Of a DNA stretch of 33,924 nucleotides, positions 23,759 to 32,219 are shown in pieces. Both the position numbers and the translations under genes were made by a program. Origin of the DNA: Hydrogenophaga sp. (GTDB lineage Bacteria > Pseudomonadota > Gammaproteobacteria > Burkholderiales > Burkholderiaceae_C). Within the stretch, counting starts at the first letter, position 1. Each line of letters begins with the position of its first letter. Location of the stretch: assembly GCA_016790705.1 (NCBI GenBank), contig JAEUOT010000004.1:1-33924 (forward strand), in the 5' to 3' direction. Under the pieces are notes generated by a model. That model saw nothing but the letters and a program-made list of their open reading frames with translations, was not told where the DNA came from and made no database searches.

Positions 23759-23787
23759 CTTGAAATCGGTCTTGCAGCCCTCACTAT
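23759..23787 (+). promoter_or_regulatory. Candidate heat-shock (sigma-32) promoter of htpX
   Basis: CTTGAAA at 23759-23765 is an exact sigma-32 -35 consensus. After 12 nt comes CCCTCACTAT (23778-23787), a fair match to the -10 consensus CCCCATNT. It sits 31 bp before the htpX start codon; htpX is heat-shock induced in E. coli. Confidence 0.55.
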
Positions 23788-23818
23788 CATTGCCCGTTGA
23801 CTTATCTCCGGAGACTCC

Positions 23819-24688
23819 ATGAAACGCATCTTCCTGTTTGTGCTCACCAACTTCGCCGTGATGGCGGTGCTGATGGTCACCACGCGCCTGCTGGGCGTGG
23901 ACCGTTACCTCACGGCCAACGGGTTGAACATGACGGCGCTGGCCGGTTTTTCGCTGGTCATGGGTTTCGGCGGCGCGACCATCTCGCTGCTGATGAGCAA
24001 GACCATGGCCAAGATGAGCACCGGCGCGCGCGTGATCAATCAGCCGCAGACGGCAGACGAGGCCTGGATCGTGCAGACGGTGCAGAACTTCGCGCAGAAA
24101 GCCGGCATCGGCATGCCCGAAGTTGCGATCTATGACGGCGCCCCCAACGCCTTCGCCACCGGTGCGTTCAAGAACAGTGCCCTGGTCGCGGTGTCGACCG
24201 GCCTGCTGCAGAACATGACACGCGAAGAGGTCGAGGCGGTGATCGGCCACGAGGTCGCGCACGTGGCCAACGGCGACATGGTCACCATGACCCTGATCCA
24301 GGGCGTGATGAACACCTTCGTCGTGTTCCTCAGCCGCGTCATCGGCTACGCGGTCGACAGCTTCCTGCGCCGCGGCGACGACCGCGACAGCGGCCCGGGC
24401 ATCGGCTACATGATCACCACGATGGTGCTGGACCTGCTGCTTGGTTTTGTCGCCGCGATCATCGTGGCCTGGTTCTCGCGCCAGCGCGAGTTCCGTGCCG
24501 ACGCCGGTGCCGCCGGTCTGATGGGCCGCAAGCAGCCGATGATCAACGCCCTGGCCCGCCTGGGTGGCCTGACGCCCGGTGAACTGCCCAAGAACATGCA
24601 GGCCATGGGCATCACCGGCGGTCTGGGCAAACTCTTCTCCACCCACCCGCCGATGGAGGAGCGGATCGCCGCCCTGCAGAAGCTTTGA
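23819..24688 (+). CDS. htpX: Protease HtpX, membrane zinc metalloprotease
   Basis: A 289-residue M48-family membrane protease that degrades damaged inner-membrane proteins together with FtsH. Two N-terminal membrane helices (about 4-25 and 38-60) precede the zinc site HEVAH (H144, E145, H148, in [13 protein letters not shown]). Two more hydrophobic stretches follow (about 158-180 and 200-220), and the third zinc ligand is the glutamate of [10 protein letters not shown]. The C-terminus [18 protein letters not shown] is the family ending. GGAG lies 6 nt before the ATG. A sigma-32-like promoter precedes it. Confidence 0.97.
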   Translation: MKRIFLFVLTNFAVMAVLMVTTRLLGVDRYLTANGLNMTALAGFSLVMGFGGATISLLMSKTMAKMSTGARVINQPQTADEAWIVQTVQNFAQKAGIGMPEVAIYDGAPNAFATGAFKNSALVAVSTGLLQNMTREEVEAVIGHEVAHVANGDMVTMTLIQGVMNTFVVFLSRVIGYAVDSFLRRGDDRDSGPGIGYMITTMVLDLLLGFVAAIIVAWFSRQREFRADAGAAGLMGRKQPMINALARLGGLTPGELPKNMQAMGITGGLGKLFSTHPPMEERIAALQKL

Positions 24689-24710
24689 TCCCCCCGCGCC
24701 GCGGGATGAC

Positions 24711-24780
24711 GAGCCCCCCGCGCCGCCTTCGGCGTCACCCCCTTGGGGGCGATGCTGGCGGCCCGGCGGAGCCGGTTCCG
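24711..24780 (+). repeat. GC-rich intergenic repeat, copy 2
   Basis: CCCCCCGCGCCGCCTTCGGC, GTCACCCCCTTGGGGGCG and GGCGGCCCGGCGGAGCC follow the same plan as copy 1 but are more diverged. It lies between htpX and its terminator. Confidence 0.6.
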
Positions 24781-24818
24781 CGGCATCCTTGAACTGACTG
24801 CCGCTTTCTCCGGCCATG

Positions 24819-24848
24819 AAAAACGCGACCCTCGGGTCGCGTTTTTTT
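24819..24848. terminator. Bidirectional terminator between htpX and glycine-zipper gene
   Basis: ACGCGACC (24823-24830) and GGTCGCGT (24835-24842) form a tight stem with a CTCG loop. Five A residues precede it (24819-24823) and seven T residues follow (24842-24848). It can therefore end transcription on both strands between the two convergent genes. Confidence 0.9.
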
Positions 24849-24866
24849 GTGGGTGGAATTGATGGT

Positions 24867-25514
24867 TCAGCGGTAGTTGCGGTCCCAGCGTCCATCGTCG
24901 CGGTCGTCATAGCGGTCGTGCCAGCGGCGGTTGTCCCAGCGGTCGTCGTGGCGGTAGCCGCCGATGCGCACCACGTCGGGTGCGGCGGCCTGCGGGCGGT
25001 AGTAGCCGGACGGGGCCGGGCTGGCGCCGACGGGCATCACGCTCACCGGCACCCAGCGGCCCGGGTCGTTGGGCATCTGCGTGCTGTACTGACGGCCAGC
25101 GTATTCGTAGACCACGTTGTAGGCGACGGTGCGGTTCTCCATCACGCTCTGCGTGCTGCATTCCTGCACCGTGCGTGCCGTGTCGCGGCCCTTGCCCTCG
25201 ATGCGGTCGCCCAGGATGGCGCCACCGAAGATGCCCAGGGCGGTGGCGGCGGCGCGGCCATTGCCCTGGCCGACGGCGTTGCCCATGGCACCGCCCGCGA
25301 TCGCGCCCATCAGGGCGCCTGCGCCGGAGCCGCGCGCCGGTTCACGCACCGTGACGTTCTGGCAGACCTGCTGCGGAACCGCGACCTGCTGGATCACGGG
25401 GGTGCTGCTGAGCACGCGGCCTCGTTCTTCCTGCGCCTGGGCGGCGGTGGCGCCGGCGAGGGCCAACACGCCGGTCAGGACGGGAATCAGGACGGAACGG
25501 GAGGGGGAGTTCAT
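24867..25514 (-). CDS. Glycine-zipper 2TM domain envelope protein
   Basis: A 215-residue exported protein. The signal peptide is MNSPSRSVLIPVLTGVLALAGATAAQA with cleavage before QEERG. Residues of about 60-105 hold the glycine zipper (GSGAGALMGAIAGGAMGNAVGQGNGRAAATALGIFGGAILGD), typical of the 2TM/Rick_17kDa_Anti-like family of outer-membrane-associated proteins. There is no lipobox cysteine. The C-terminal 25 residues are extremely rich in Arg, Asp and Trp (RHDDRWDNRRWHDRYDDRDD), a probable disordered tail. The ATG at 25514 has GGAG upstream; the frame is open to 25577 without a signal-like start. Function unknown. Confidence 0.85.
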   Translation of the reverse strand: MNSPSRSVLIPVLTGVLALAGATAAQAQEERGRVLSSTPVIQQVAVPQQVCQNVTVREPARGSGAGALMGAIAGGAMGNAVGQGNGRAAATALGIFGGAILGDRIEGKGRDTARTVQECSTQSVMENRTVAYNVVYEYAGRQYSTQMPNDPGRWVPVSVMPVGASPAPSGYYRPQAAAPDVVRIGGYRHDDRWDNRRWHDRYDDRDDGRWDRNYR

Positions 25515-25616
25515 GGAGGTCTCCGGGGGGTTGAAGGAGACTCGACTGTGCGGGCGCCATGTCAAGCCGCTCCGCACCCGGTGTAAAGCTGGCCGGGAAG
25601 TTGTAACTGTCGGTAT

Positions 25617-27440
25617 TCAGGCGCCGAGGATGTCCTTGGCGACCGCCTCGGCCATCTTGATGCCGTCCACGCCGGCCGACAGGATGCCGCCGGCGTAGCC
25701 CGCGCCCTCGCCGGCCGGGTACAGGCCCCGCGTGTTCAGGCTCTGCAGGTCGTCGCCGCGGGTGATGCGCAGCGGCGAGCTGGTGCGGGTTTCGACGCCG
25801 GTGAGCATGGCGTCCGGCATGTCGTAGCCCTTGATCTTGCGGCCGAACGCCGGCAGCGCCTCGCGCATCGCTTCGATCGCGAAGCCGGGCAGGGCTGCGG
25901 CCAGATCGCCGAGCTTCACACCCGGCTTGTAGGACGGCTGCACCTCGCCGAACACGGTCGATGGTTGCGCGGCGAGGAAGTCGCCGACCTTCTGACCGGG
26001 CGCTTCGTAGGTCCCGCCGCCGAGTTCGAAGGCGCGTGCTTCGAGCTGGCGTTGCAGCACGATGCCCGCCAGCGGGTGGGTCTTGCCCTCGGCCGCCATG
26101 GCCTCGGCCTGCCCGGCGTAACGCGCGCCCTCGGTCTCGCCGAAGGCAGCGGTCCACAGCGGCAGGTCCTGCGGAAAACGGGTCGGGTAGTCGGCCAGGT
26201 CGATGCCGACCACCATGCCGGCGTTGGCGTTGCGCTCGTTGCGGGAGTACTGGCTCATGCCGTTGGTGACCACGCGGCCCGGCTCGCTGGTCGCGGCGAC
26301 CACGGTCCCGCCAGGGCACATGCAGAAGCTGTAGACCGCCCGGCCGTTCTTCGCGTGGTGGACCAGCTTGTAGTCCGCCGCGCCCAGCAGCGGGTGGCCT
26401 GCGTGCCGACCCCAGCGCGCGCGGTCGATCACGCTTTGCGGGTGTTCGATGCGAAAGCCCACGGAGAACGGTTTGGCTTCGAGGAACACGCCCGCGTCGT
26501 GCAGCATGGCAAAGGTGTCGCGCGAGCTGTGGCCAAGCGCCAGCACGACACGGCGGGCAGGCAGGTCGACGGTGTCGCCGGTGTCGAGCCGTTGCAGGCG
26601 CAGGGCGGTAAGCTGTTGCCCGCCGTCTGCGGCGGGTTCGAGGGCGAGGCCGGTGACCTGGTGCTGGAACCGGATCTCGCCGCCGAGCGCGACGATCTTC
26701 TCGCGCATGGCCTCGACCACCCTGACCAGCTTGAAGGTGCCGATGTGCGGGTGGGCCTGGTAGAGGATCTCGGGCGGCGCACCGGCATCGACGAATTCCT
26801 GCATGACCTTGCGGCCGAGGAAGCGCGGGTCCTTGATCTGGCTGTAGAGCTTGCCGTCGGAGAAGAGGCCGGCGCCACCTTCGCCGTACTGCACGTTGCT
26901 CTGCGGGTTGAGCTGTTTCTTGCGCCACAGGCCCCATGTGTCCTTGGTGCGTTCGCGCACCGGCTTGCCGCGTTCGAGCACGATGGGTTTGAGACCCATC
27001 TGTGCCAGTGTCAGCGCGGTGAACAGCCCGCAGGGTCCCAGGCCGACCACCACCGGACGCTCGCCCGGGTCGGCGGGCCAGTCCGCTGGCGCATGGCCGG
27101 GCGCGCGCCAGTCCATGTCGGGGGTGGCCTGGATGTGGGGGGTGGCGTCCAGGCGTGCCAGCGCAGCGGCTTCCTGTGCGGCATCGGCCAGCGCCACGTC
27201 GACGATGTAGACCGCCAGCAGATCGGCCTTGCGGGCATCGAAGCTGCGTTTGAACACCTGCAGCGAGGCGATGGCCTCGCGCGGCACGCCCAGGGCGCTG
27301 GCAGCCCGGCAGGTCAGTGCCTCGATGGGGTGCGGGGGCGGGGTCCGGTCTTCGTCGGTTTCGCTGGGCGCGTCGGCGGCGCGGCGGTGTTCGAAGGGAA
27401 CCTCGGACAAAGGCAGTTTGAGTTCGGCGATGCGGATCAT
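25617..27440 (-). CDS. FAD-dependent oxidoreductase, COG2509 type
   Basis: A 607-residue uncharacterised FAD-dependent dehydrogenase. An N-terminal region (about 1-120) resembles the extra domain of this family. The dinucleotide-binding motif VVVGLGPCGLFTALTLAQMGLKPIVLERG follows at about 130-158, with GGAGLFSDGKLYSQIKD downstream. The C-terminal flavin motif GLYPAGEGAGYAGGILSAGVDGIKMAEAVA is complete, and CMCPGG plus NERNANAGMVVG are family motifs. No membrane segment, so probably cytoplasmic. The substrate is unknown. The start at ATG 27440 (MIRIAELKLP) is chosen by homology; the frame stays open far upstream through the divergent MATE gene, but that is antisense and not real coding sequence. 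Confidence 0.9.
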   Translation of the reverse strand: MIRIAELKLPLSEVPFEHRRAADAPSETDEDRTPPPHPIEALTCRAASALGVPREAIASLQVFKRSFDARKADLLAVYIVDVALADAAQEAAALARLDATPHIQATPDMDWRAPGHAPADWPADPGERPVVVGLGPCGLFTALTLAQMGLKPIVLERGKPVRERTKDTWGLWRKKQLNPQSNVQYGEGGAGLFSDGKLYSQIKDPRFLGRKVMQEFVDAGAPPEILYQAHPHIGTFKLVRVVEAMREKIVALGGEIRFQHQVTGLALEPAADGGQQLTALRLQRLDTGDTVDLPARRVVLALGHSSRDTFAMLHDAGVFLEAKPFSVGFRIEHPQSVIDRARWGRHAGHPLLGAADYKLVHHAKNGRAVYSFCMCPGGTVVAATSEPGRVVTNGMSQYSRNERNANAGMVVGIDLADYPTRFPQDLPLWTAAFGETEGARYAGQAEAMAAEGKTHPLAGIVLQRQLEARAFELGGGTYEAPGQKVGDFLAAQPSTVFGEVQPSYKPGVKLGDLAAALPGFAIEAMREALPAFGRKIKGYDMPDAMLTGVETRTSSPLRITRGDDLQSLNTRGLYPAGEGAGYAGGILSAGVDGIKMAEAVAKDILGA

Positions 27441-27480
27441 GGTCTCGTCGGGCTTGTGTCGATCAAGCAGAGAAGGCGCT

Positions 27481-27521
27481 ATTGTCGCCGTTGCCCGGGG
27501 TCGACTGGCGACGGCGACAAT
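27481..27521. repeat. 11-bp inverted repeat in divergent promoter region
   Basis: ATTGTCGCCGT (27481-27491) and ACGGCGACAAT (27511-27521) are perfect reverse complements with a 19-bp spacer. They lie in the 87-bp gap between the FAD oxidoreductase (minus) and MATE exporter (plus) starts. An operator or an RNA hairpin just before the MATE start is possible. Confidence 0.6.
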
Positions 27522-27527
27522 CGACCG

Positions 27528-28904
27528 ATGCGTGATCCGAAAGCCCAGATGTCCTCTCCCGTGAACAAGCCGTTGTGGCGCGTCTACCTGATGTTTCTCG
27601 CGCCCATGGTGTTGTCCAACATCCTGCAGGGCCTGTCGGGCACGCTCAACGGCATCTACATCGGCCAGATGCTGGGAACGCACGCGCTGGCCGCAGTCTC
27701 GGGCATGTTCCCCATCGTGTTCTTCTTCATCTCGCTGATCATCGGCCTGGGCTCCGGCGCTTCGGTGCTGATCGGCCAGGCCTGGGGTGCGCGTGAGCCG
27801 CACAAGGTCAAGAAAATCGCCGGCACCGCCATCGCGCTGGGCGCGCTCATCGGGCTGGTGGCCGCGGTGGCGGGCGGCGTGTTCGCTCGCGAGGCCATGG
27901 CCGCGCTGGGCACGCCAGCCGACGTGCTGGACGACGCGACCGATTACGCCCGCATGATGATGCTGTTCATGCCGCTGCTGCTGGTGTTCATCCTGCTGAC
28001 CCAGCTCCTGCGCGGCGTGAGCGACACCGTCTCGCCGCTGCTGGCGCTGCTGGTCTCCACCACCGTGGGGCTGGCGCTCACCCCGCTGCTCATCAAGGGC
28101 TGGATCGGCCTGCCGCCGCTGGGCATCCGCAGCGCTGCGCTGGCCGGCTTCATTTCGCAGTTGGCGGCGCTGACGTTTCTGGCGGTGCGCCTGCGCCGGC
28201 GCGGGCATGTGCTGGCGCCCGACCGTGAGCTGCTGCGCGACCTGCGGCTGGACCGCAGGATCCTGGGGCCGGTGATGCGCATCGGCTTGCCCACCGGCCT
28301 GCAGATGGTGGTGATCTCGCTGTCGGAGCTGGTGATCCTGGCGCTGGTCAACCGGCACGGCTCGCAGGCCACGGCGGCCTACGGCGCGGTCACGCAGATC
28401 GTCAACTACGTGCAGTTCCCGGCCCTGTCGATCGCCATCACGGCGTCCATCCTGGCGGCACAGACCATCGGCGCGGGGCGCGTCGAGCGCCTGGGGCCGA
28501 TCCTGAAGACCGGTCTGGGGCTCAACGCGGTGCTGACGGGCTCGCTGGTGCTGCTGGGTTACGCGGTGTCGGGCTGGGTGCTGGGGCTGTTCCTGACGCA
28601 GGACGCGGTGCAGGCGCAGGCGCAACACCTGCTGCACCTGATGCTCTGGAGCATCCTGGTGTTCGGCTTCCAGGCCGTCGTCGGCGGCGTCATGCGCGCC
28701 AGTGGCGACGTGCTGGTGCCGATGGCGATCTCGGTGTTCTGCATCCTGGGTGTGCAACTGCCCGCCGCCTACGCGCTGGACGCACGCCTGGGGCTGGAGG
28801 GCATCTGGATCGCCTTTCCGGTGGCCTATGTGACCATGCTGGTGCTGCAGAGCGCGTACTACCGGGGCGTGTGGCGCCACCGCAAGATCCGCCGGCTGAT
28901 CTGA
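27528..28904 (+). CDS. MATE-family efflux transporter
   Basis: A 458-residue inner-membrane exporter of the MATE (multidrug and toxic compound extrusion) family with about twelve hydrophobic helices in two repeats. Typical parts are PMVLSNILQGLSGTLNGIYIGQMLGTHALAAVSGMFPIVFF at the N-terminus, LLTQLLRGVSDTVSPLLALL, and the second-half start IGLPTGLQMVVISLSELVILALVNRHGSQATAAYGAVTQI. It exchanges drugs or metabolites for Na+ or H+; the substrate is unknown. Start codons at 27528 (MRDPKAQ) and 27549 (MSSPVNK) are both possible, neither with a strong ribosome site. rnpB begins 20 bp after its stop. Confidence 0.93.
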   Translation: MRDPKAQMSSPVNKPLWRVYLMFLAPMVLSNILQGLSGTLNGIYIGQMLGTHALAAVSGMFPIVFFFISLIIGLGSGASVLIGQAWGAREPHKVKKIAGTAIALGALIGLVAAVAGGVFAREAMAALGTPADVLDDATDYARMMMLFMPLLLVFILLTQLLRGVSDTVSPLLALLVSTTVGLALTPLLIKGWIGLPPLGIRSAALAGFISQLAALTFLAVRLRRRGHVLAPDRELLRDLRLDRRILGPVMRIGLPTGLQMVVISLSELVILALVNRHGSQATAAYGAVTQIVNYVQFPALSIAITASILAAQTIGAGRVERLGPILKTGLGLNAVLTGSLVLLGYAVSGWVLGLFLTQDAVQAQAQHLLHLMLWSILVFGFQAVVGGVMRASGDVLVPMAISVFCILGVQLPAAYALDARLGLEGIWIAFPVAYVTMLVLQSAYYRGVWRHRKIRRLI

Positions 28905-28909
28905 ACAGG

Positions 28910-28915
28910 GATAAT
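28910..28915 (+). promoter_or_regulatory. Candidate -10 box of rnpB (GATAAT)
   Basis: GATAAT lies 9 nt before the expected 5' end of the RNase P RNA, a good -10 position. No clear -35 box is seen; that region falls within the end of the MATE gene. Confidence 0.5.
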
Positions 28916-28924
28916 CGCGTCCGT

Positions 28925-29270
28925 GAAGCGCGCCAGACCGCCGCTGGTGCAACCCCGCAAGGGGACCCGAAAGGGAGCACTGGAGGAACGTCCGGACTGC
29001 ACAGGACAGCGTAGGAGGTAACACCTCTCCACCGACAAGTCGCAAGACCCTAAGGTGAGGATCAGAGCAACAGAGACGAGCCGATTCAGTTCGGGTGAAA
29101 CGGGCAATCTCTACGCGCAGCAATACCAAATAGGCCAGCGTTGACGTGGTTCCGCGGAGCTGGCGGGTAGGTAGCACCGAGCCGGGTGGGCGACCCCCGG
29201 CCCAGAGGAATGGCGGTCACATGCGGGGCGACCTGCATGCACAGAATCCGGCTTATCGGCGCGCTTCACA
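28925..29270 (+). ncRNA. rnpB: RNase P RNA (M1 RNA, class A)
   Basis: The catalytic RNA of ribonuclease P, which removes tRNA 5' leaders. The ends pair to form helix P1: GAAGCGCGCC (28925-28934) with GGCGCGCTTC (29258-29267). The universally conserved core is present: GGAGGAACGTCCGGAC in the 5' part, GTAGGAGGTAACACC, ACAGAGACGAGC, and the 3' block GGGTGAAACGGGCAATCTCTACGCG with AATACCAAATAGGC. Near the end, CAGAATCCGGCTTAT is the usual P4-closing stretch. Length of about 346 nt fits betaproteobacterial class A RNAs. The 3' end is estimated. Confidence 0.96.
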
Positions 29271-29703
29271 CTTTATTTTCAGGCGCCTCCGGCGTGTCCG
29301 TGTCGGGATCGCCGCGGTCCATGCGCATGCGGGCCGCAGCGGCCAGCGCCAGATAGCGCGCCCGGAACGCATCAAGCTCCTCTTCTTCCAGTTCTTCCAG
29401 GTTCAGCAGCGCGTTGTGCGCGCCCTGGGTGGCGCGGATCAGTTCATCGAGCTTGACCTGGATAGCCTCGGTGTCGCGGTTCTGGGTGTTCTGGATCAGG
29501 AACACCATCAGGAAGGTGACGATGGTGGTGCCGGTGTTGATCACCAGTTGCCAGGTGTCGCTGAAGCCGAACAGCGGTCCGGTGACCAGCCAGACCACGA
29601 TCACCGCCACCGCCAGGCTGAAGGTCCGCGGCCGGCCGGAATAACGCGCCGTGGTTTTGGCAAAGCGGGAATACCAGGCGTTGCGATCGTGGCGTGTGGT
29701 CAT
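29266..29703 (-). CDS. Low-affinity iron permease family membrane protein
   Basis: A 145-residue small membrane protein of the low-affinity iron permease family (PF04120). Two helices (about 28-47, FSLAVAVIVVWLVTGPLFGF; 51-73, WQLVINTGTTIVTFLMVFLIQN) are followed by the family motif QNTQNRDTEAIQVKLDELIRATQGAHNALLNLEELEEEEL and a polar C-terminus. Iron transport has been proposed for the family on thin evidence. Its TGA (29266-29268) lies within the estimated 3' end of rnpB, so the two genes meet tail to tail with essentially no gap. The stop of the Nudix-MBL gene lies 12 bp before its start, so they are probably co-transcribed. Confidence 0.88.
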   Translation of the reverse strand: MTTRHDRNAWYSRFAKTTARYSGRPRTFSLAVAVIVVWLVTGPLFGFSDTWQLVINTGTTIVTFLMVFLIQNTQNRDTEAIQVKLDELIRATQGAHNALLNLEELEEEELDAFRARYLALAAAARMRMDRGDPDTDTPEAPENKV

Positions 29704-29715
29704 GGCGTGTGCGCT

Positions 29716-31425
29716 TCAGACGTTGAACCCGCCCAGGCTCTGAAGATGTTCGACGTGCGCCAGCAACGAGCGCTTGGCCACTGGCCAGAGCCGCTCGGGC
29801 ACATCGTCGTAGGCGATCTTCACCCAGTCGTCCATGCTGCCGTCGGGCAGGGCTTTCATTGCCTTGACGACCTTGGCCTCGCGCGCCAGACGGTGTGCCC
29901 TGAGGTGCGCGATGGCCGCGCGAGCGCCACCGTGTTCGGGGCCGCCGGGGTTGTCGGCGCCGAGCGGATGGTCGCCCATCACGTAGCCGTGGGCCGGGAG
30001 GATGAAGTTCACCTCGTGCCGCGCACACAGGCGGTCGAGCATGTCCAGCGATTCGAAGTAGGCGCCCATGTTCCCGTCGGGCGGGTCGATCACGGTGGTG
30101 CTGCCGTTGAGGATGTGGTCGCCGGAAAACAGCAGGCCGTCCTCCTCCAGCAGCAGGCACAGGTGGTTGGCGGCGTGACCGGGCGTGTGCACCACGCGCA
30201 GGGAGTGGCTGCTCAGTCCGTCACTGTCCGCGCCGACCAGCACCAGGCGCTCGCCGTCGGCCAGCGCGCGGTCGGGCGTGAAACGGCTGTTCTCGCGCGA
30301 GGTCGGGGCGCTGGGCAGTCCCAGGATCGGCGGTGGTCCCTGGTCACTGCCCGCACACAGGCGCTGCAGACGCGGTGCGCCCGGCGAATGGTCGGGGTGC
30401 GAGTGGGTGCAGACAATGGCGCGGATGTCGTCGCCCGCCGCCCGCCACAGGCGCTCGATGTGTTCCGGGTCGTCCGGTCCTGGGTCGATCACGATGTGGC
30501 CCGTTGACGGGTCGCCGACCACGTAGCTGTTGGTGCCGGGCCCGGTCATGAACCCCGGGTTGGGCGCGGTCAGGCGCTGCACGTTCTTGAGCAGCGGCAC
30601 CGGCCGCTCGGTCTGCCAGGCCAGCTCATGCACGATCTGGCCGTCCGGACAGACCAGCGCCAGCTCACCGAAGGGCGGTTCGTGCTCCATGTGGCGCGAC
30701 TCGTGGCCGTTCATCAGTCCGGCGCGCGGACAGCTCGTGAACAGCGGCTTTTCGTTGATCGCGCAGCCGATGAGAATGTCGTCCACCTTGGCATACGCCT
30801 GCAGCCGCTCCAGTGTGCGGATGGTCGGGAAGATGATGAAAAACCGGCCGGCGGCGTGGCGCGCCAGCGCATCGGCCGGGCGCACCCACAGCGGTTCGAA
30901 CTGCTCCGATTCGTCGGCCACCGGCTCCTGGCCCGCGGGCATGCGCGCCACGAGGAAGGGCACATCGAAGCGGCGCGGCAGGTCGCGGTCGGTGACCCAA
31001 TGCGCGAGCACGTGGATCTCAGCGCCCGAGAGGGTCAGACCCAGGTTGGCGCACATCGCGGCAAACGGCGCCTTGCGATCCAGCGCGGCGATCTGCGCCG
31101 TGTCCAGGTGAGAGCCGTCGGCGCGCCGCGCCAGCAGCACGCCCAGTTCCTCGAAGCTTTCGCGGATCGCGGCGATGGCTTGCGTGAGACGCAGGTCGCT
31201 CTGCGAGGGACGCCGGGTGGATTGTGCGTGCGCCTGCGCGTCGGCGGCGTCGATGCCGCCGCCGGGGAACACGTAGGCGCCGGGTGCGAAGCTCGCCGTC
31301 ATCGAGCGGCGTGTCATCAGCACTTCGATGCCTTGCGGGCCGTCGCGCAGCAGCAGGACGGTGGCGGCGGGGCGCACCGGGGCGGGTGCGCGCTGGGGGT
31401 GGAGCAGTTGGGTGGGTCGGACCAT
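29716..31425 (-). CDS. Nudix hydrolase fused to metallo-beta-lactamase-fold hydrolase
   Basis: A 569-residue two-domain protein. Residues of about 15-235 form a Nudix domain with the core RESFEELGV (88-96), preceded by a longer than usual insert after FPGGGIDA (53-60). This layout is known in coenzyme A or acyl-CoA-cleaving Nudix enzymes of the NUDT7/19 type. Residues of about 280-565 are a metallo-beta-lactamase domain with HSHPDH (341-346), HTPGHAANHLCLLLEEDGLLFSGDHIL and the C-terminal histidine in PAHG, as in the LACTB2-like group. Both active sites look complete. The start at ATG 31425 (MVRPTQ) is preferred; the frame is open to 31467. The joint substrate is unknown; a CoA or acyl-CoA derivative is a guess. 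Confidence 0.92.
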   Translation of the reverse strand: MVRPTQLLHPQRAPAPVRPAATVLLLRDGPQGIEVLMTRRSMTASFAPGAYVFPGGGIDAADAQAHAQSTRRPSQSDLRLTQAIAAIRESFEELGVLLARRADGSHLDTAQIAALDRKAPFAAMCANLGLTLSGAEIHVLAHWVTDRDLPRRFDVPFLVARMPAGQEPVADESEQFEPLWVRPADALARHAAGRFFIIFPTIRTLERLQAYAKVDDILIGCAINEKPLFTSCPRAGLMNGHESRHMEHEPPFGELALVCPDGQIVHELAWQTERPVPLLKNVQRLTAPNPGFMTGPGTNSYVVGDPSTGHIVIDPGPDDPEHIERLWRAAGDDIRAIVCTHSHPDHSPGAPRLQRLCAGSDQGPPPILGLPSAPTSRENSRFTPDRALADGERLVLVGADSDGLSSHSLRVVHTPGHAANHLCLLLEEDGLLFSGDHILNGSTTVIDPPDGNMGAYFESLDMLDRLCARHEVNFILPAHGYVMGDHPLGADNPGGPEHGGARAAIAHLRAHRLAREAKVVKAMKALPDGSMDDWVKIAYDDVPERLWPVAKRSLLAHVEHLQSLGGFNV

Positions 31426-31478
31426 GGGCACATTGTGATGCGCCTTGGCCCGACAGGCTGTCGCCACCGGACGGCGGC

Positions 31479-32219
31479 CTAACCCGCAGGGCCGAGCCGC
31501 GTCATGTCGGCCGACAGGCCCTGCCAGGCGATGTCGAAGCCCGGTGTGGTGCGTTGGGGCGGCAGCGGCGGGCTGCGCAGCGCCCAGTGTGCGCCGGCCA
31601 CGACGCTGTCGATCACGGGCACCGGCACATCCGCCTGGATCGCGGCGGCCATGCCCGCCAGACCGGCCCCGCCGAGGATGACCGCCTGCACGCCCAGTTG
31701 GTGGGCGGCGTCCCGGCAGGCCCGGGCCAGCAGCCGGTGGGCGGCGGCCGGGTCGGCGGCCAGTTGCGCCCCGGTCGGCACGACGGTGTGGATGCCGGCG
31801 AGCTGCTGGGCCTGCCCCAGCGCCTGCGCCAGCCGCTGGATCATCGGCGCCCAGCGTTCGCCGCCGGTCACCACGGCGTAGCGGCCGTGGCGCGCGGCCT
31901 CGATGAAGGCGGCCTCGGCCAGTCCGGTGACCGGCACCGGACTCGATTCGCGCAAGGCCATCAGGCCGGGGTCGCCGAAACAGCCGATGAGGACCGAGTC
32001 GGGTGGGGATTCATTGCGGGCAAGTGCGGCGGCCCAGGCGTCCAGCGCGGCGTGCGCGGCCACCGCGTAGCTGGCCTCGTCGGCGATGTAGGGCGCGCCG
32101 AAACGGGCGGTGACCGTCTGCACCACGACGTGCGAACCGGCCGCTGTCTGCACGTGTTGCTGCAGCAGCGCGCTGACGCGATCCGAGGTGTTGGGGTTGA
32201 TGACCAGCAGGCGCTTCAC
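31479..32219 (-). CDS. Aspartate/glutamate (hydantoin) racemase family protein
   Basis: A 246-residue cofactor-independent racemase of the Asp/Glu/hydantoin group. It opens with KRLLVINPNTSDRVSALL, the standard hydantoin or allantoin racemase start. The two cysteine regions of the family are ILIGCFGDPGLMALRE (first cysteine present) and the later AVILGGAGLAGMAAAI, where many members have a second cysteine and this one has glycine or alanine. Loss of the second catalytic cysteine makes racemase activity uncertain. The start is GTG at 32219, which overlaps the GntR stop as GTGA; an ATG at 32231 lies in repeat sequence. It belongs with the upstream GntR regulator. Confidence 0.85.
   Translation of the reverse strand: MKRLLVINPNTSDRVSALLQQHVQTAAGSHVVVQTVTARFGAPYIADEASYAVAAHAALDAWAAALARNESPPDSVLIGCFGDPGLMALRESSPVPVTGLAEAAFIEAARHGRYAVVTGGERWAPMIQRLAQALGQAQQLAGIHTVVPTGAQLAADPAAAHRLLARACRDAAHQLGVQAVILGGAGLAGMAAAIQADVPVPVIDSVVAGAHWALRSPPLPPQRTTPGFDIAWQGLSADMTRLGPAG

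Noticed and set aside
25965-27527. Plus-strand frame upstream of the MATE gene as an N-terminal fusion
   Set aside because: It is antisense to the FAD oxidoreductase and has no domain; the MATE family start lies at 27528 or 27549.
27441-29177. Upstream extension of the FAD oxidoreductase frame to a giant protein
   Set aside because: It would run antisense through the MATE gene and rnpB; homology begins at 27440.
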